A stretch of 64,000 nucleotides of DNA from Dyadobacter sp. CY326 (GTDB lineage Bacteria > Bacteroidota > Bacteroidia > Cytophagales > Spirosomataceae): NCBI RefSeq assembly GCF_021390515.1, contig NZ_JAJUXI010000003.1, positions 310,001 through 374,000 of the forward strand. Direction: 5' to 3'. The notes under the pieces were generated by a model that was not told where the DNA came from, ran no database searches, and saw only the letters and a list, made by a program, of their open reading frames with translations. Position numbers and translations under genes: made by a program. This document shows positions 25,601 to 34,784 of this stretch, one piece after another (position 1 is the first letter of the stretch; every line of letters begins with the position of its first letter).

Positions 25601-27313
25601 ATGAAGGGCGTATTTAACTGGTGTCTTTTTTTTACCTGCCTGTTGTCATCAGCGATTTCCAATGCTGCCGAATTCGACAATCTAATTAACAAGAGCCATC
25701 CCGAGCGTTACACGGAAATGCGCAAGTTTATCAACATGTACATTTCAGAGCCGGATTCCACTGAGTCATATAAATCCGTTGCGCGACTAAAAGCGGTCGC
25801 GATCAAGCACAACGACCGTGACTTGATATTGGAGGCAGAATTGGCGCGGATCATTCTTGACTTGAAGCTTTACCCCAAGCAAATCAAACAAAATGTCAGG
25901 AATTTGCATGGCATTATCAACAAGGCTGCAAAAGAAGGGAATATGCAGATTGTCATTCGGGCACACCACTTTCTCGCCCGTTTATATTGGTACGATACAA
26001 AAAACTACGAGCGCGCATTTGACCAATATCTCATGCTGCATCCGCTTTTGCAAAAGGTTAGCGGGAAGGAATTCCCTGAAAAGGCCTTCGTTCTGACCCA
26101 AATTGGGGAAGCCTATTATTTCTTCGCAGATTACCGAAATGCTGTTCATTACTCGCGTGAAGCCCTTACCGTGGAAGTGATTCCGGAGCAGCGCGGCGTT
26201 CACAACATTGCGCACAACACGATTGGCCTCAGTTACATTAAGCTTGGAAGGCTCGATTCCGCTGACTATTATTTTGACAAAATACTCAAAAACCTCGCCA
26301 TAATCGATTACAATGTCTGGAAAGGCATTGCACAGGGCGATTTGGGATTAACAGCTTATCTGAGAGGAAATTACGAACGGGCGAAGCCGCTTTTGCAAGC
26401 CAACATTGATCAGGCCGTCATTATTTTTGACTTTGATCAGGCGGCGCGGTCGCTTACTTTGATGGCAGACATTTACATTCGTGAGGAAAAAATTCCAGAG
26501 GCTGAAAAAGCCATGTTGTATGCCAGGCAATGTGTAGTAAGGAGCCAGAATAACAAGCCGCTCGAACAGCTTTATCAGGTTTTCGGGAAAGTATATGCGG
26601 CCAAAGGAAATCTGAAATTGACAAACGTTTACCTGGATTCGGCTAATCGGATCAAGAATATTTTTGAAAAGGATTTTAACTCCATGCAAATGCTGCGCGC
26701 CAGTGAAAAAGCGCAATTGAATGCGCATCGGGCAGATATGGAACGTGTGGCGGCAGAAAGGCAGATCAAAACATTGGAACGGAATATCCTCCTTGTCCTT
26801 GTGCTGTTGCTGGGCGTAATGGCGTTGTATTTTTACAAAACTTATTATTACAAAAATCTGGAAAAACAGCGGCTCGTTAAGGATCAGCTTGAAAAGGCGG
26901 AGCAGGAACTCACTTTTGCCACCATGCAGCTTGAAGAATTCACACGAAGCATTTCTGAAAAAACGCAGCTGGTCGAAGAACTTAGCGCACGTTATGGAAG
27001 CAGTGCCAGCGATGAGACGGTTCAGGAATTGCAGAAAATCACGATCCTCACAGACGAGCAATGGGAATATTTCAGAAATCTATTTGAAAAAATCCACGTG
27101 GGTTATTTGTCCCGTCTGCGCGAGAAACTGCCTGGCCTCACGCCCGCCGAAGTTCGGTTTATGGCATTGGCCAGACTCAATCTGACTTATAAAGAAATGG
27201 CAAGCACGCTCGGAATTTCTGTTCAAAGTGTGCGCGTGATCCGGCATCGGATTCGTAAAAAGCTCAACCTTCCCGAAGAAGCTGACCTGAAAGATGTTAT
27301 CTCCACAATTTAG
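25601..27313 (+). CDS. Membrane-anchored TPR protein with C-terminal LuxR-type HTH
   Basis: A 570-residue regulator type common in Bacteroidota. It has a signal peptide (residues 1-22, ending SNAAEF), a periplasmic TPR sensor region to about residue 390 (AFVLTQIGEAYYFFADYRNAVHYSREAL, IAHNTIGLSYIKLGRLDSADYYFDKIL, IAQGDLGLTAYLRGNYERAKPLL), and one transmembrane helix (about 395-413, LLVLVLLLGVMALYFY). A cytoplasmic coiled coil (about 418-460) leads to a C-terminal helix-turn-helix (LTPAEVRFMALARLNLTYKEMASTLGISVQSVRVIRHRIRKKL). It probably couples an envelope signal directly to transcription. It is divergent from the trehalose gene, with palindromes and a terminator between; both facts suggest local regulation. 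Confidence 0.88.
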   Translation: MKGVFNWCLFFTCLLSSAISNAAEFDNLINKSHPERYTEMRKFINMYISEPDSTESYKSVARLKAVAIKHNDRDLILEAELARIILDLKLYPKQIKQNVRNLHGIINKAAKEGNMQIVIRAHHFLARLYWYDTKNYERAFDQYLMLHPLLQKVSGKEFPEKAFVLTQIGEAYYFFADYRNAVHYSREALTVEVIPEQRGVHNIAHNTIGLSYIKLGRLDSADYYFDKILKNLAIIDYNVWKGIAQGDLGLTAYLRGNYERAKPLLQANIDQAVIIFDFDQAARSLTLMADIYIREEKIPEAEKAMLYARQCVVRSQNNKPLEQLYQVFGKVYAAKGNLKLTNVYLDSANRIKNIFEKDFNSMQMLRASEKAQLNAHRADMERVAAERQIKTLERNILLVLVLLLGVMALYFYKTYYYKNLEKQRLVKDQLEKAEQELTFATMQLEEFTRSISEKTQLVEELSARYGSSASDETVQELQKITILTDEQWEYFRNLFEKIHVGYLSRLREKLPGLTPAEVRFMALARLNLTYKEMASTLGISVQSVRVIRHRIRKKLNLPEEADLKDVISTI

Positions 27314-27422
27314 ATTTCAACGACCGCATTTTTAATGGCCGATTAACTCGCAGTTAATCAAGATGTTTCAAATTGGAATGTTTTTGGAATGCCCCAAATC
27401 TCTGGGTTAACAAAGCTATTTC

Positions 27423-27430
27423 TACATTTG
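27423..27430 (+). promoter_or_regulatory. Exact -7 element TACATTTG
   Basis: Matches the Bacteroidota TAnnTTTG consensus in all eight positions and lies 28 bases before the ATG of the 52-codon gene. No good TTTG was found at the -33 distance. Confidence 0.45.
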
Positions 27431-27458
27431 AATCGTCTGAAGTTTTTTTTCCAAAATC

Positions 27459-27617
27459 ATGCGAACCGCCAAGTCCAGGTATTTCTTTTTGCAATCTTTA
27501 ATCCTCGGTCTTTTATTAATCCTGTCCGTTTGCAGATGGCACAGTGGCCAAAGCGCCCAGGCACAAAAAAAGATCAGGCTTACACAAGTTATGTCACAGC
27601 AGTTAAGCGCACGTTAA
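27459..27617 (+). CDS. Putative 52-residue secreted peptide
   Basis: A small open frame, ATG to TAA, encoding a basic N-terminus (MRTAKSRYFFL), a hydrophobic core (LILGLLLILSVC) and a small-residue cleavage zone (SGQSAQAQ), then a short mature part KKIRLTQVMSQQLSAR. This is a classic Sec signal peptide followed by a peptide of about 16 residues. The -7 element before it and the strong terminator after it (27687) make it a self-contained unit. I do not recognise a family. It could instead be the preserved start of a lost larger exported protein. Confidence 0.5.
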   Translation: MRTAKSRYFFLQSLILGLLLILSVCRWHSGQSAQAQKKIRLTQVMSQQLSAR

Positions 27618-27686
27618 CCCCCCGGCTCATACTGACTATTTTCTGCTTTAACCTCCGGGCAGATTCCTAAACACCCGATTGAAAGC

Positions 27687-27726
27687 AAATGCCCTGAGCG
27701 ATCTTGCTCAGGGCATTTTTAATTTT
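27687..27726 (+). terminator. Intrinsic terminator between small peptide gene and efflux pump gene
   Basis: AAATGCCCTGAGC pairs perfectly with GCTCAGGGCATTT around loop GATCTT, followed by further T and A bases (TTTTTAATTTT). It acts on the plus strand and may also stop the minus-strand efflux operon that ends at 27775. Confidence 0.88.
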
Positions 27727-27774
27727 AAAATAACATTGATTCAATTTTGTAAGCCAAATGCTCGGAACAAGCGC

Positions 27775-30700
27775 TCAATGCAACATGGGCTCCAATGCAA
27801 GCTCTTCATCTTCAACATGCGCAATGGACGGAGGCAGAAGCTTGTACATCACCGGCGTAACCAGTCGCGAGAGCAATGTTGAACTGATCAATCCGCCAAT
27901 TAAAACGAGCGCGAGCGGCGAATAAAGTGCGCTATATTCAATCACAAGCGGGATCAAGCCGCCGATGGCCGTCATCGAAGTAAGCAGGATCGGCACAAAA
28001 CGGATTTCTCCCGCTTCAATGATCGCTTCTTCAATGCCCGTTCCCTGCGCCCTCAGCTGATTGGTAAAATCAACAACCAAAAGCGAGTTTTTAACCTCAA
28101 TCCCGACCAATGCGATGAAGCCGATCGTGGCTGTAAAAGAGAGCGTTTCGCCAGTAAGGAAAAGCATTGCCAAGCCACCAACGATGCCCAAAGGAATCAC
28201 TGAAAGCACAATCAGGATGCTTTTGAATGTTTTAAATTCCAAAATCAGCACGCCAAGAAACCCGAAAACAGTGACCAAAATAATTAACCCCAGTCCGCCA
28301 AAACTCTCCTGCTGACTTTCCTTTTCTCCGGCGACAGTAAATGTCTGGCCTTTTTCAAATTTAAATTGCCCAAGCTTCGCGGTAATTTCCTCATTCAAGC
28401 GTTGCACATTATAGCTGGGCTTAACGAATGACGAAACGGTCACATAACGATCCTTGTCATAATGTCTGATCTGATTTGGAGAGCTTTCGAACGCGATCGT
28501 CGCCACATTTTTGAGTGGAATGTTCGCTCCTGAGGCAGCAGTGACATATAATTTGTCAAAAACACCATAATCCTGAATGGCTGCATCTCGGGAAACAGAC
28601 ACATTCACATTGTAGTTATCCGCTTTTCCAACGTCCTCCCGGTAAGTTGCAACATTCAATCCCGCAGCGCCAAGCCGCACTGTCCGGTCGATGTCGGCAG
28701 AAGAAATGCCTAATGTGCCTGCTTTTTCTTTATTAATGTTCACTTTCAGGTCCGTCGGCTGCACCAGCAGCGGGTTGTTGACATAAATGGTTCCTTCGGT
28801 TTTGCTCAGCAAGTCCGCGACACGGAATGCAGTTTTACGCAGATCAGTCAAATTTTCGCCGTAAATGCGGTAAGCAAGCGGCGCTTCAATCAATGGGCCT
28901 TGTTCGAAGTCTTTGACCTTTATTTCAGCGCCCGGATAGCGTTCCAATTTTTTCCGCAACCGCTCGATCACTTCTACTTTTTCTTCCGTTTCCAAACCTT
29001 CCACCTGCACAAAAATCTCGGCAAAGTTCTCACTTTCATTGCGTTGGATCACATTGTAATAAACCCGGGGATTCCCCTTGCCAACATTGGTTGCAAATGA
29101 AGTAATGAGCGGCTCCTGCTTCAAAATGCCTTCCACATAGCGTGTTACCTGATTCGTTTTTTTCAAATTCGTCCCCTGCGGCGTTTCAATGTCGATCAAA
29201 AACATTGGTTTTTCAGACTTGGGAAACAAACTATTGCCAATTAACGGAACCAGCGCCAGCGAACCCGCAAATATCAATCCCCCCAAGATCAATGTCGTGG
29301 CCGGCCATTTAAGCGCTTTGTCCAAAACACTTCCGTATGTCTTGTGAATGCCTTTTTTCATTCCTCTCAACAAGAAATTTCCCTCAGCACTCGCATGCGG
29401 CTTCAAAATAACACTCGATAAAAACGGAACGATTGTCAGCGAGACAAGCATGGATGCAAAAACGGTCGTGATCACCGAAAGTGGCAAACTTCTGATAAAA
29501 TCTCCGGCTCCTTCCGGCAGAAAAACGAGGGGTAGAAATGCGAAGATCAGCAGGATTGTGCAGCCAACAACCGCCATGCCAATTTGTGAAGAAGCTTTCA
29601 CGGCCGCCTCCACCCTGTTGTAGCCAAGCCGCAAATAACGCTCAATGTTTTCAACGACAACAATGCTGTCATCGACTAAAATTCCGAGCGCAACGATCAT
29701 TCCGACAATGCTAAGCTGATTAATGTTGTAACCCAGCAAATTCATGATCGTAAGGCCAATGCTGAGCGAAAGCGGAATCGAAATCATCACGACGAGTGAC
29801 GCGCGCGTTCCCAGGGGGAGCAGCGTGAGCAGCACGAGCAATATCGCAATGCCAAAATCCCTAGCAAAATGCGATAAGCGCAGGTCCACGCTTTTGGCCT
29901 GATCAAAGACTTTTACCAGATCAATGTTTGCGGGAAGTTCTTTTTCAAACTTTTCAACAATTGGCAAAACCTTGTCCTGAACAGCGATAATGTTCTCTCC
30001 TTCTTTTTGACTCACATTCACAAAACTGCAACGAAAGCCGTTAAGCCGCGTAATGTGCGTTTCATCTTCATAACCCAGCTTCACATCTGCAACATCTTTC
30101 AGGTAGACAACCTTTCCGCCCGAAGTTGACACGATTGTGTTTGCCACCTCATCCAATGTCCGGTAATTACCGCTCGTTTTAATGTTCAGCTTCTTCGTCG
30201 CCATGCTGATGCTCCCGCCGGGAATGTTGACATTCTCGCTTTGCAAAGCACTGATAACCTGATTCTGAGTCAATTTTTGCTGAGCGATCTTTTGCAAATT
30301 CAGGCTCACGTTCACCTGACGCTCGGGAAAGCCCGAATATTCGACCTTTTTCAGTGATTTGATTTTTTCCAGACGCTCTTTGAAGTCCTTGGAATACTTT
30401 TTCAACTGCGCATAGGACGCGTTTTCACTGATCAGCGCATATTGATAAATGCTGACGTCCGAAGGAATTTGCTTGTTAATGCGAATGTCACTGATGTCCG
30501 CAGGCAAATTGCTTCTCAGACTGTTAATCTCGCGAACAAGTTCCTGATATTTATCGTCCGGATCGCTGCTGTATTTGTATTGCACCTGCATCACCGCCAG
30601 CCCATCGCGAACGTCTGTAATTACGTGTTTCATGTCGTCGAGTTCATTAATTTTCTTTTCCATCGGATCGACGACAAGCTGTTCCACATCCTTAGGACTT

Positions 30701-30861
30701 GCACCTGGATACACAATCACGACCGTAAATTGCGGCGGGTGAATGTCCGGGTCTTCGCTTCGCGGCATCGAAATCAGTGAGTAAATGCCCAATGCTAACA
30801 CTGCTAGAAATATTACCAGGGTAAATTGGTAATTCTTAACAGCAAATTCAGGTAATTTCAT
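27775..30861 (-). CDS. RND-family efflux pump permease (AcrB/HAE type)
   Basis: A 1028-residue inner-membrane proton-driven exporter, the usual size. Signs are the N-terminal helix and YPGASPKDVEQLVVDPMEKKINEL porter motif, 12 predicted transmembrane helices, and GILVDDSIVVVENIERYLR with the paired Asp of the proton relay (VDD). The second helix bundle has LVGIEVKNSLLVVDFTNQ (relay Lys/Asn region). The two duplicated halves with periplasmic loops are intact. It is the last gene of the tetR-tolC-hlyD-rnd operon. Substrates are likely toxic compounds; nothing in the sequence points to metals. Confidence 0.95.
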   Translation of the reverse strand: MKLPEFAVKNYQFTLVIFLAVLALGIYSLISMPRSEDPDIHPPQFTVVIVYPGASPKDVEQLVVDPMEKKINELDDMKHVITDVRDGLAVMQVQYKYSSDPDDKYQELVREINSLRSNLPADISDIRINKQIPSDVSIYQYALISENASYAQLKKYSKDFKERLEKIKSLKKVEYSGFPERQVNVSLNLQKIAQQKLTQNQVISALQSENVNIPGGSISMATKKLNIKTSGNYRTLDEVANTIVSTSGGKVVYLKDVADVKLGYEDETHITRLNGFRCSFVNVSQKEGENIIAVQDKVLPIVEKFEKELPANIDLVKVFDQAKSVDLRLSHFARDFGIAILLVLLTLLPLGTRASLVVMISIPLSLSIGLTIMNLLGYNINQLSIVGMIVALGILVDDSIVVVENIERYLRLGYNRVEAAVKASSQIGMAVVGCTILLIFAFLPLVFLPEGAGDFIRSLPLSVITTVFASMLVSLTIVPFLSSVILKPHASAEGNFLLRGMKKGIHKTYGSVLDKALKWPATTLILGGLIFAGSLALVPLIGNSLFPKSEKPMFLIDIETPQGTNLKKTNQVTRYVEGILKQEPLITSFATNVGKGNPRVYYNVIQRNESENFAEIFVQVEGLETEEKVEVIERLRKKLERYPGAEIKVKDFEQGPLIEAPLAYRIYGENLTDLRKTAFRVADLLSKTEGTIYVNNPLLVQPTDLKVNINKEKAGTLGISSADIDRTVRLGAAGLNVATYREDVGKADNYNVNVSVSRDAAIQDYGVFDKLYVTAASGANIPLKNVATIAFESSPNQIRHYDKDRYVTVSSFVKPSYNVQRLNEEITAKLGQFKFEKGQTFTVAGEKESQQESFGGLGLIILVTVFGFLGVLILEFKTFKSILIVLSVIPLGIVGGLAMLFLTGETLSFTATIGFIALVGIEVKNSLLVVDFTNQLRAQGTGIEEAIIEAGEIRFVPILLTSMTAIGGLIPLVIEYSALYSPLALVLIGGLISSTLLSRLVTPVMYKLLPPSIAHVEDEELALEPMLH

Positions 30862-30879
30862 AACGAGAATGTTTGAATG

Positions 30880-31923
30880 TTACTGGACAATTTTAATTGC
30901 TGAACCATCTGCCAGATAGGCTGAGCCTTCCCGGATAATCTGCGCTCCCGCGTCGACACCCGTCCGAATGAATGCTTTCTCACCTTCCAAAAAAGCGATC
31001 TTAACCTGCTTCTTCACGGCCTTGCCGCCATCGGCGACGAAGACGAATGCGCTATCACTTTCTCCTTCGATCAATGCATCCACTGGAATGGAAATTAGGT
31101 TTGTTTTCTCTTTTGGATAAATGCTGACCTTCGCGAAAAGTCCCGTTGCAAGCTTTGCAGGCTGCTTTTCAATCCTGATCTCGGCCTGATACAAACCCGA
31201 AGTGGCGTCGCTTCCCTGGGATAATGAGGACACACTTCCTGAAAAAGTCTGTGGATAGGCGTCGAATGTGATTTCCGCCTTTTCACCACCCTTTAACCGC
31301 GTCCAATCTTTGTCAGTCAAGCCGCATTTGATCACCCAATCCTTGTTATTGGTGCTGCTAAGAAATAAAATCGGCGCGCCGCCTTGCACTTGCTCGCCTG
31401 CATTTTGCAATTTCCTGATCACCACACCATCGGAATTCGCGTAAATTTTCGACTGCGACAGATTAAAGCGCACAATCTCCAATTGCTTTTCTGCCACATT
31501 CAATGATGTAAGGCTATTTTCCAATTGTTCCTTCGTATTCACGCTGTCGCGATACAAGTTTTGTGTTCGTTGCGCGTCCCGTTTGGCTTTGAGAAAGTTC
31601 TCCTCGGCCTGGGCCATTTGTGCTGCGATTTCGGTTGTGTTCAGTGTTGCGAGCAATTGGCCATTCCGCACTTTGTCGCCTTCTTTTACCAAAATTTCCC
31701 TGATAATTCCGCCCACTTTGAATGAGAGCTGCGCTTCGTTTTCTGAACCCATTAATCCGGACGTTTCAATGGGTTGCGACTGGCTGAGTGCCGCGGAGCT
31801 GATGATCTTGACAGGGATCGTGCTGTCCGTTTCTTCGACTTTCTTAGCCTCCTTGCAGCTTGCAAACACGAGCGCCGCGGAAGCGATAATGACGATTATG
31901 CCTGGTTTTATGCGTTTTTTCAT
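30880..31923 (-). CDS. RND efflux periplasmic adaptor lipoprotein (HlyD/MFP family)
   Basis: A 347-residue membrane-fusion protein joining the RND pump to the TolC channel. It has a lipoprotein signal ending VFASC (Cys23), a barrel-sandwich half-motif (GGIIREILVKEGDKVRNGQLLATLNTTEI), a helical hairpin (about residues 95-145), the return half (YANSDGVVIRKLQNAGEQVQGGAPILFL), a beta-barrel, and a C-terminal membrane-proximal domain (PVDALIEGESDSAFVFV). It sits 18 bases upstream of the pump gene and 5 bases after the outer-membrane gene, so translation is probably tightly linked. Confidence 0.94.
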   Translation of the reverse strand: MKKRIKPGIIVIIASAALVFASCKEAKKVEETDSTIPVKIISSAALSQSQPIETSGLMGSENEAQLSFKVGGIIREILVKEGDKVRNGQLLATLNTTEIAAQMAQAEENFLKAKRDAQRTQNLYRDSVNTKEQLENSLTSLNVAEKQLEIVRFNLSQSKIYANSDGVVIRKLQNAGEQVQGGAPILFLSSTNNKDWVIKCGLTDKDWTRLKGGEKAEITFDAYPQTFSGSVSSLSQGSDATSGLYQAEIRIEKQPAKLATGLFAKVSIYPKEKTNLISIPVDALIEGESDSAFVFVADGGKAVKKQVKIAFLEGEKAFIRTGVDAGAQIIREGSAYLADGSAIKIVQ

Positions 31924-31928
31924 GACAG

Positions 31929-33293
31929 TTAATTTGAAAATGGATAGCTGGCTTGTGCGCGTTCCAGTTCAGCGGAACGACTTTGCATATTCATATAAGC
32001 GATGCTTTGTTGCAACTGATCGCTCACAAGTCGATTTTGTGCATCAAGTAATTCAATGTAAAGGAGTTGCCCTTCCCGGTAAAGCTTCTGCTGGTCCTGG
32101 TAATATTGTTCCGAGAGCGCCGTCTGGCTCCGGGAGGCCTGGTAAATTTTGATCGAAGCATTCAATTTGTTAGACGCAGTCTGCGATTGCAGCTCCAATT
32201 GCTGCTCCACCTGGCTAATCTGCTCCCCGGTCACTTTACCGTCCAATTGCGCTTGTGTGGTCCTGTATTGCACCCGATTTCCCGCGAACACACGCCAGTC
32301 CAGCGTGAGTCCAAACAAATAATATCGTGTGTCATTATTGAAATTAAGGAAATCTCCTTGCGAACCCAAGTCTATAAACGTTGCAAGCTTCGGCAGTGAC
32401 GAAGCCTTTTCCAGCTGGCCTGACAACACATTGATTTTTGAAAGCGATTCAAGTTTCACCAACTCCTCGCGCCGCACCGAGGCAACTGCCAATGCGTTCG
32501 GCTCCGTTTGCGGCGCTGCTTGGAAGTCGATCTGCGTATCCAGCGGACTGTTCAGCAGGAAGTTGAAATATGCAGCTGCGCTTTTGGATTGATATTTTAC
32601 CTCTTCCAATCTCGCTTCCAATCCGATCAGCTCGTTCTCGGAACGGCTCACCACGGTCCGGATCGCTTTGTCATTGCTCACAAGCACCCGGTTAAAGCGG
32701 AGATTTTCACGAGCCAGCGCCACTGCACTTTCCAGAATCCGAACGGCCTCTTGGGATTGGAGATATGCAAAATAACTGAGCTTGATCTCCTTAACCAATT
32801 CCCGCCTATAAACATCATAATCAGCTTGTTGCAAGTTGATCTGCTCTTTCCTGATCTTCGTGTTGAAGCCTATTTCAGGATTGTAAAGCGGCAGTGAAGT
32901 CCTGAATTTCGCGTCGTAATAGTTGTTTGGATTGAATGTCTGGTTCACATTCTCAACCTGCGGAAATGCCGTCGAATGGGTCAGCTGGTTTAGCGACGAA
33001 TAGACCGGATTAAGCAAATGCCCGATCGGAATGCTGATCTTCCGTCCCCCTCGCGAGTCCAGATAAGATGTGTTAAAGTTAACTTCCGGCAAGAAATAGC
33101 TTTTCGCTTCTTTCAGCGCATACAAACTTTTTTGCAATAAAAAATCCTGCTGGCGCAGTCCCTGATTGTTTTTCAAACCTTGTGCGATATAGGCTTCCAG
33201 AACTTTGTCTTGTGCTCGAAGTGGTTGGGCCAGCATTGCTAACACAGCAAATAACGCGATTTGCCGTCGCAAACGTAGAATCCGTCTATTCAT
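31929..33293 (-). CDS. TolC-family outer-membrane efflux protein
   Basis: A 454-residue outer-membrane channel of the tripartite efflux system. A Sec signal (IALFAVLAMLAQPLRAQ, cleavage after about residue 27) precedes two TolC repeats rich in long amphipathic helices: LVKEIKLSYFAYLQSQEAVRILESAVALARENLRFNRVLV in the first half, and ISQVEQQLELQSQTASNKLNASIKIYQASRSQTALSEQYYQDQQKLYREGQLLYIELLDAQNRLV in the second. It is the first structural gene after tetR, with a predicted TetR operator directly before its start. Confidence 0.93.
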   Translation of the reverse strand: MNRRILRLRRQIALFAVLAMLAQPLRAQDKVLEAYIAQGLKNNQGLRQQDFLLQKSLYALKEAKSYFLPEVNFNTSYLDSRGGRKISIPIGHLLNPVYSSLNQLTHSTAFPQVENVNQTFNPNNYYDAKFRTSLPLYNPEIGFNTKIRKEQINLQQADYDVYRRELVKEIKLSYFAYLQSQEAVRILESAVALARENLRFNRVLVSNDKAIRTVVSRSENELIGLEARLEEVKYQSKSAAAYFNFLLNSPLDTQIDFQAAPQTEPNALAVASVRREELVKLESLSKINVLSGQLEKASSLPKLATFIDLGSQGDFLNFNNDTRYYLFGLTLDWRVFAGNRVQYRTTQAQLDGKVTGEQISQVEQQLELQSQTASNKLNASIKIYQASRSQTALSEQYYQDQQKLYREGQLLYIELLDAQNRLVSDQLQQSIAYMNMQSRSAELERAQASYPFSN

Positions 33294-33307
33294 ATAAATG
33301 ACGTTTA

Positions 33308-33327
33308 TTTAGTAAACACTGTTTATT
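33308..33327 (-). promoter_or_regulatory. Predicted TetR operator in front of the tolC-type gene
   Basis: TTTAGTAAACACTGTTTATT, containing the perfect 13-bp palindrome TAAACACTGTTTA (33313-33325). It lies 15 bases before the start of the outer-membrane efflux gene and matches the site before tetR in 18 of 20 positions when that site is read on the other strand. Confidence 0.75.
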
Positions 33328-33342
33328 CATGGTCAAATTTTT

Positions 33343-33957
33343 TTAGGCTTTGAGACTCGCAAGAAAAAAGTTTAGGGAGCTCTCCATCATGCTCAACATC
33401 ACATCGTCCGGCATTCCCATTACGCATAGTCGCTCACGCACATGCAGGGAAACAACGCCATGTCCGAAAGACCACACGGCAATGGACAACACGTATTTAT
33501 CCGCAGGCCTGATCAGCTTCCTTTCCAGACAGGCATCAATGGTTTGCAACAAATATTCAAAAGCACAATTACCAGCATTCCACTTCTCTTCCGATTTGAT
33601 CTGAGAAAGCGGCGCACGCATGATGAACATCAAATCGTAGTAATCCGGGTTTTCCATCGCAAAACGCACATAGGTTTTGCACACGGCAATAAGTCTTTCG
33701 TATGGATTTTCGATCACATCGTGCTTACGAAACTGTTTGTCCAGAATCGCAAAGGCATTTTCATGGATCACATAAAAAATCTCGTCCTTGTCCTTGAAAT
33801 AAAGATATATGGTGGCGGGGCTGTATTCAATGTCCTCCGCAATGTTTCGTATCGACGTTTTGTCATAGCCTTGTTTCAAAAACAGCTGGGTCGCCGAATC
33901 AATGATAAGATTTCTCATATCAGCCTTTTCCCGCTCTTTTCGCTCTTTAATTGCCAT
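33343..33957 (-). CDS. TetR/AcrR family transcriptional repressor of the efflux operon
   Basis: A 204-residue repressor. The N-terminal DNA-binding domain (about residues 14-62) has the TetR signature IIDSATQLFLKQGYDKTSIRNIAEDIEYSPATIYLYFKDKDEIF. The C-terminal helical domain (RLIAVCKTYVRFAMENPDYYDLMFIM...) is of the TetR_C/WHG-like type and would bind the inducer. It is the first gene of the tetR-tolC-hlyD-rnd unit, and two matching palindromic operators flank it, so it most likely represses both itself and the pump genes. Confidence 0.92.
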   Translation of the reverse strand: MAIKERKEREKADMRNLIIDSATQLFLKQGYDKTSIRNIAEDIEYSPATIYLYFKDKDEIFYVIHENAFAILDKQFRKHDVIENPYERLIAVCKTYVRFAMENPDYYDLMFIMRAPLSQIKSEEKWNAGNCAFEYLLQTIDACLERKLIRPADKYVLSIAVWSFGHGVVSLHVRERLCVMGMPDDVMLSMMESSLNFFLASLKA

Positions 33958-33982
33958 GTCAAATCGTTTTCGATGTAAATAT

Positions 33983-34002
33983 AATAAACACTGTTTAGTA
34001 AA
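33983..34002 (-). promoter_or_regulatory. Predicted TetR operator in front of tetR
   Basis: AATAAACACTGTTTAGTAAA on the plus strand, with the same 13-bp palindrome TAAACACTGTTTA (33985-33997) as the site at 33308. It lies 25 bases upstream of the tetR start, where it could block RNA polymerase. Confidence 0.75.
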
Positions 34003-34119
34003 AGCGTTTTTATCGATAAAAATATTTTTAAAAAGAAAAATCCTGCTGACATACGGCTGTCATCAGGCCGCTGTTCCTTTGTCATGTTCAATAACAAAAT
34101 CACTAAAAACCTTTGACAA

Positions 34120-34638
34120 ATGGAAGCTAACAGCCTTGAAACCAAAGAAGTTGCACAATCACCAACATTGCTGTCGACAGACGCTTTGCTCGAACACTGG
34201 CAAGGACATCGCAAACTGACGCGCCGGGTTATCGAAGCATTTCCGGAAGATCAGTTCTACACCTTTTCAATCGGCGGCATGCGCACATTCGCACAGCTGA
34301 CCATGGAAATCGTCGGTCTGGCTGCTCCCGGCATCCGCGGCATCACTTATGGAGACTGGACATTTTCCGAGCCGGTCCTGGACCATTCGACGCCTGCTCC
34401 CACAACTAAGCAGGAAGTGCTCAACCTTTGGGATTTGGTAACTGAGTACATCGAGACGCTTTGGCCACAAATCGATCCCAATCGGTTTTACGAAACAGAA
34501 GCGGCATTCGGAATGTACGAAAACACCATTCTAAACACATTGCTATATCTGATAGACAACGAAATTCACCACCGTGCACAAGGTTATGTTTACTTGCGCG
34601 CATTGGGTGTGGAGCCGCCAGCATTCTGGGATCGGTAA
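34120..34638 (+). CDS. DinB-fold (DinB_2) family protein
   Basis: A 172-residue DinB/YfiT-like four-helix protein, divergent from tetR. Visible are LLEHWQGHRKLTRRVIEAFPEDQFYTF at the first helix, RTFAQLTMEIVGLAAPGI in the second (the usual His is not present here) and the strong last motif NEIHHRAQGYVYLRALGVEPPAFWDR, with the metal-binding His pair and the typical C-terminus. It is cytoplasmic with no signal. Function is unknown; relatives are often stress- or thiol-related. A hairpin terminator follows. Confidence 0.87.
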   Translation: MEANSLETKEVAQSPTLLSTDALLEHWQGHRKLTRRVIEAFPEDQFYTFSIGGMRTFAQLTMEIVGLAAPGIRGITYGDWTFSEPVLDHSTPAPTTKQEVLNLWDLVTEYIETLWPQIDPNRFYETEAAFGMYENTILNTLLYLIDNEIHHRAQGYVYLRALGVEPPAFWDR

Positions 34639-34662
34639 CATTGTAATCTATTAGCCATTCAA

Positions 34663-34697
34663 GATAAACGGCCTCTCATCAAGGCCGTTTATCATTT
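34663..34697 (+). terminator. Hairpin terminator after the DinB-fold gene
   Basis: An 11-bp perfect stem GATAAACGGCC/GGCCGTTTATC (34663-34673 with 34683-34693), 9-base loop, then ATTTC. The U tract is short. Confidence 0.7.
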
Positions 34698-34731
34698 CAC
34701 GATCATGAAAGATGCGTATGTTAGGAATGGT

Positions 34732-34763
34732 TTTGGTACAAAACCTTAATCAGATTACATTTA
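34732..34763 (+). promoter_or_regulatory. Predicted Bacteroidota promoter
   Basis: TTTG (34732-34735), 20-base spacer, TACATTTA (34756-34763; seven of eight to TAnnTTTG). The start codon of the disordered secreted protein follows 21 bases later. Confidence 0.65.
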
Positions 34764-34784
34764 TCTTTTAATTGATAACACTAT

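Noticed and set aside
27389..27670. 93-codon open frame over the small peptide gene
   Set aside because: It lacks a signal peptide or domain and begins upstream of the -7 element; the overlapping 52-codon frame has clear coding signs.
31583..32152. 189-codon plus-strand frame across the hlyD and tolC genes
   Set aside because: It is antisense to two well-supported efflux genes and spans their junction.
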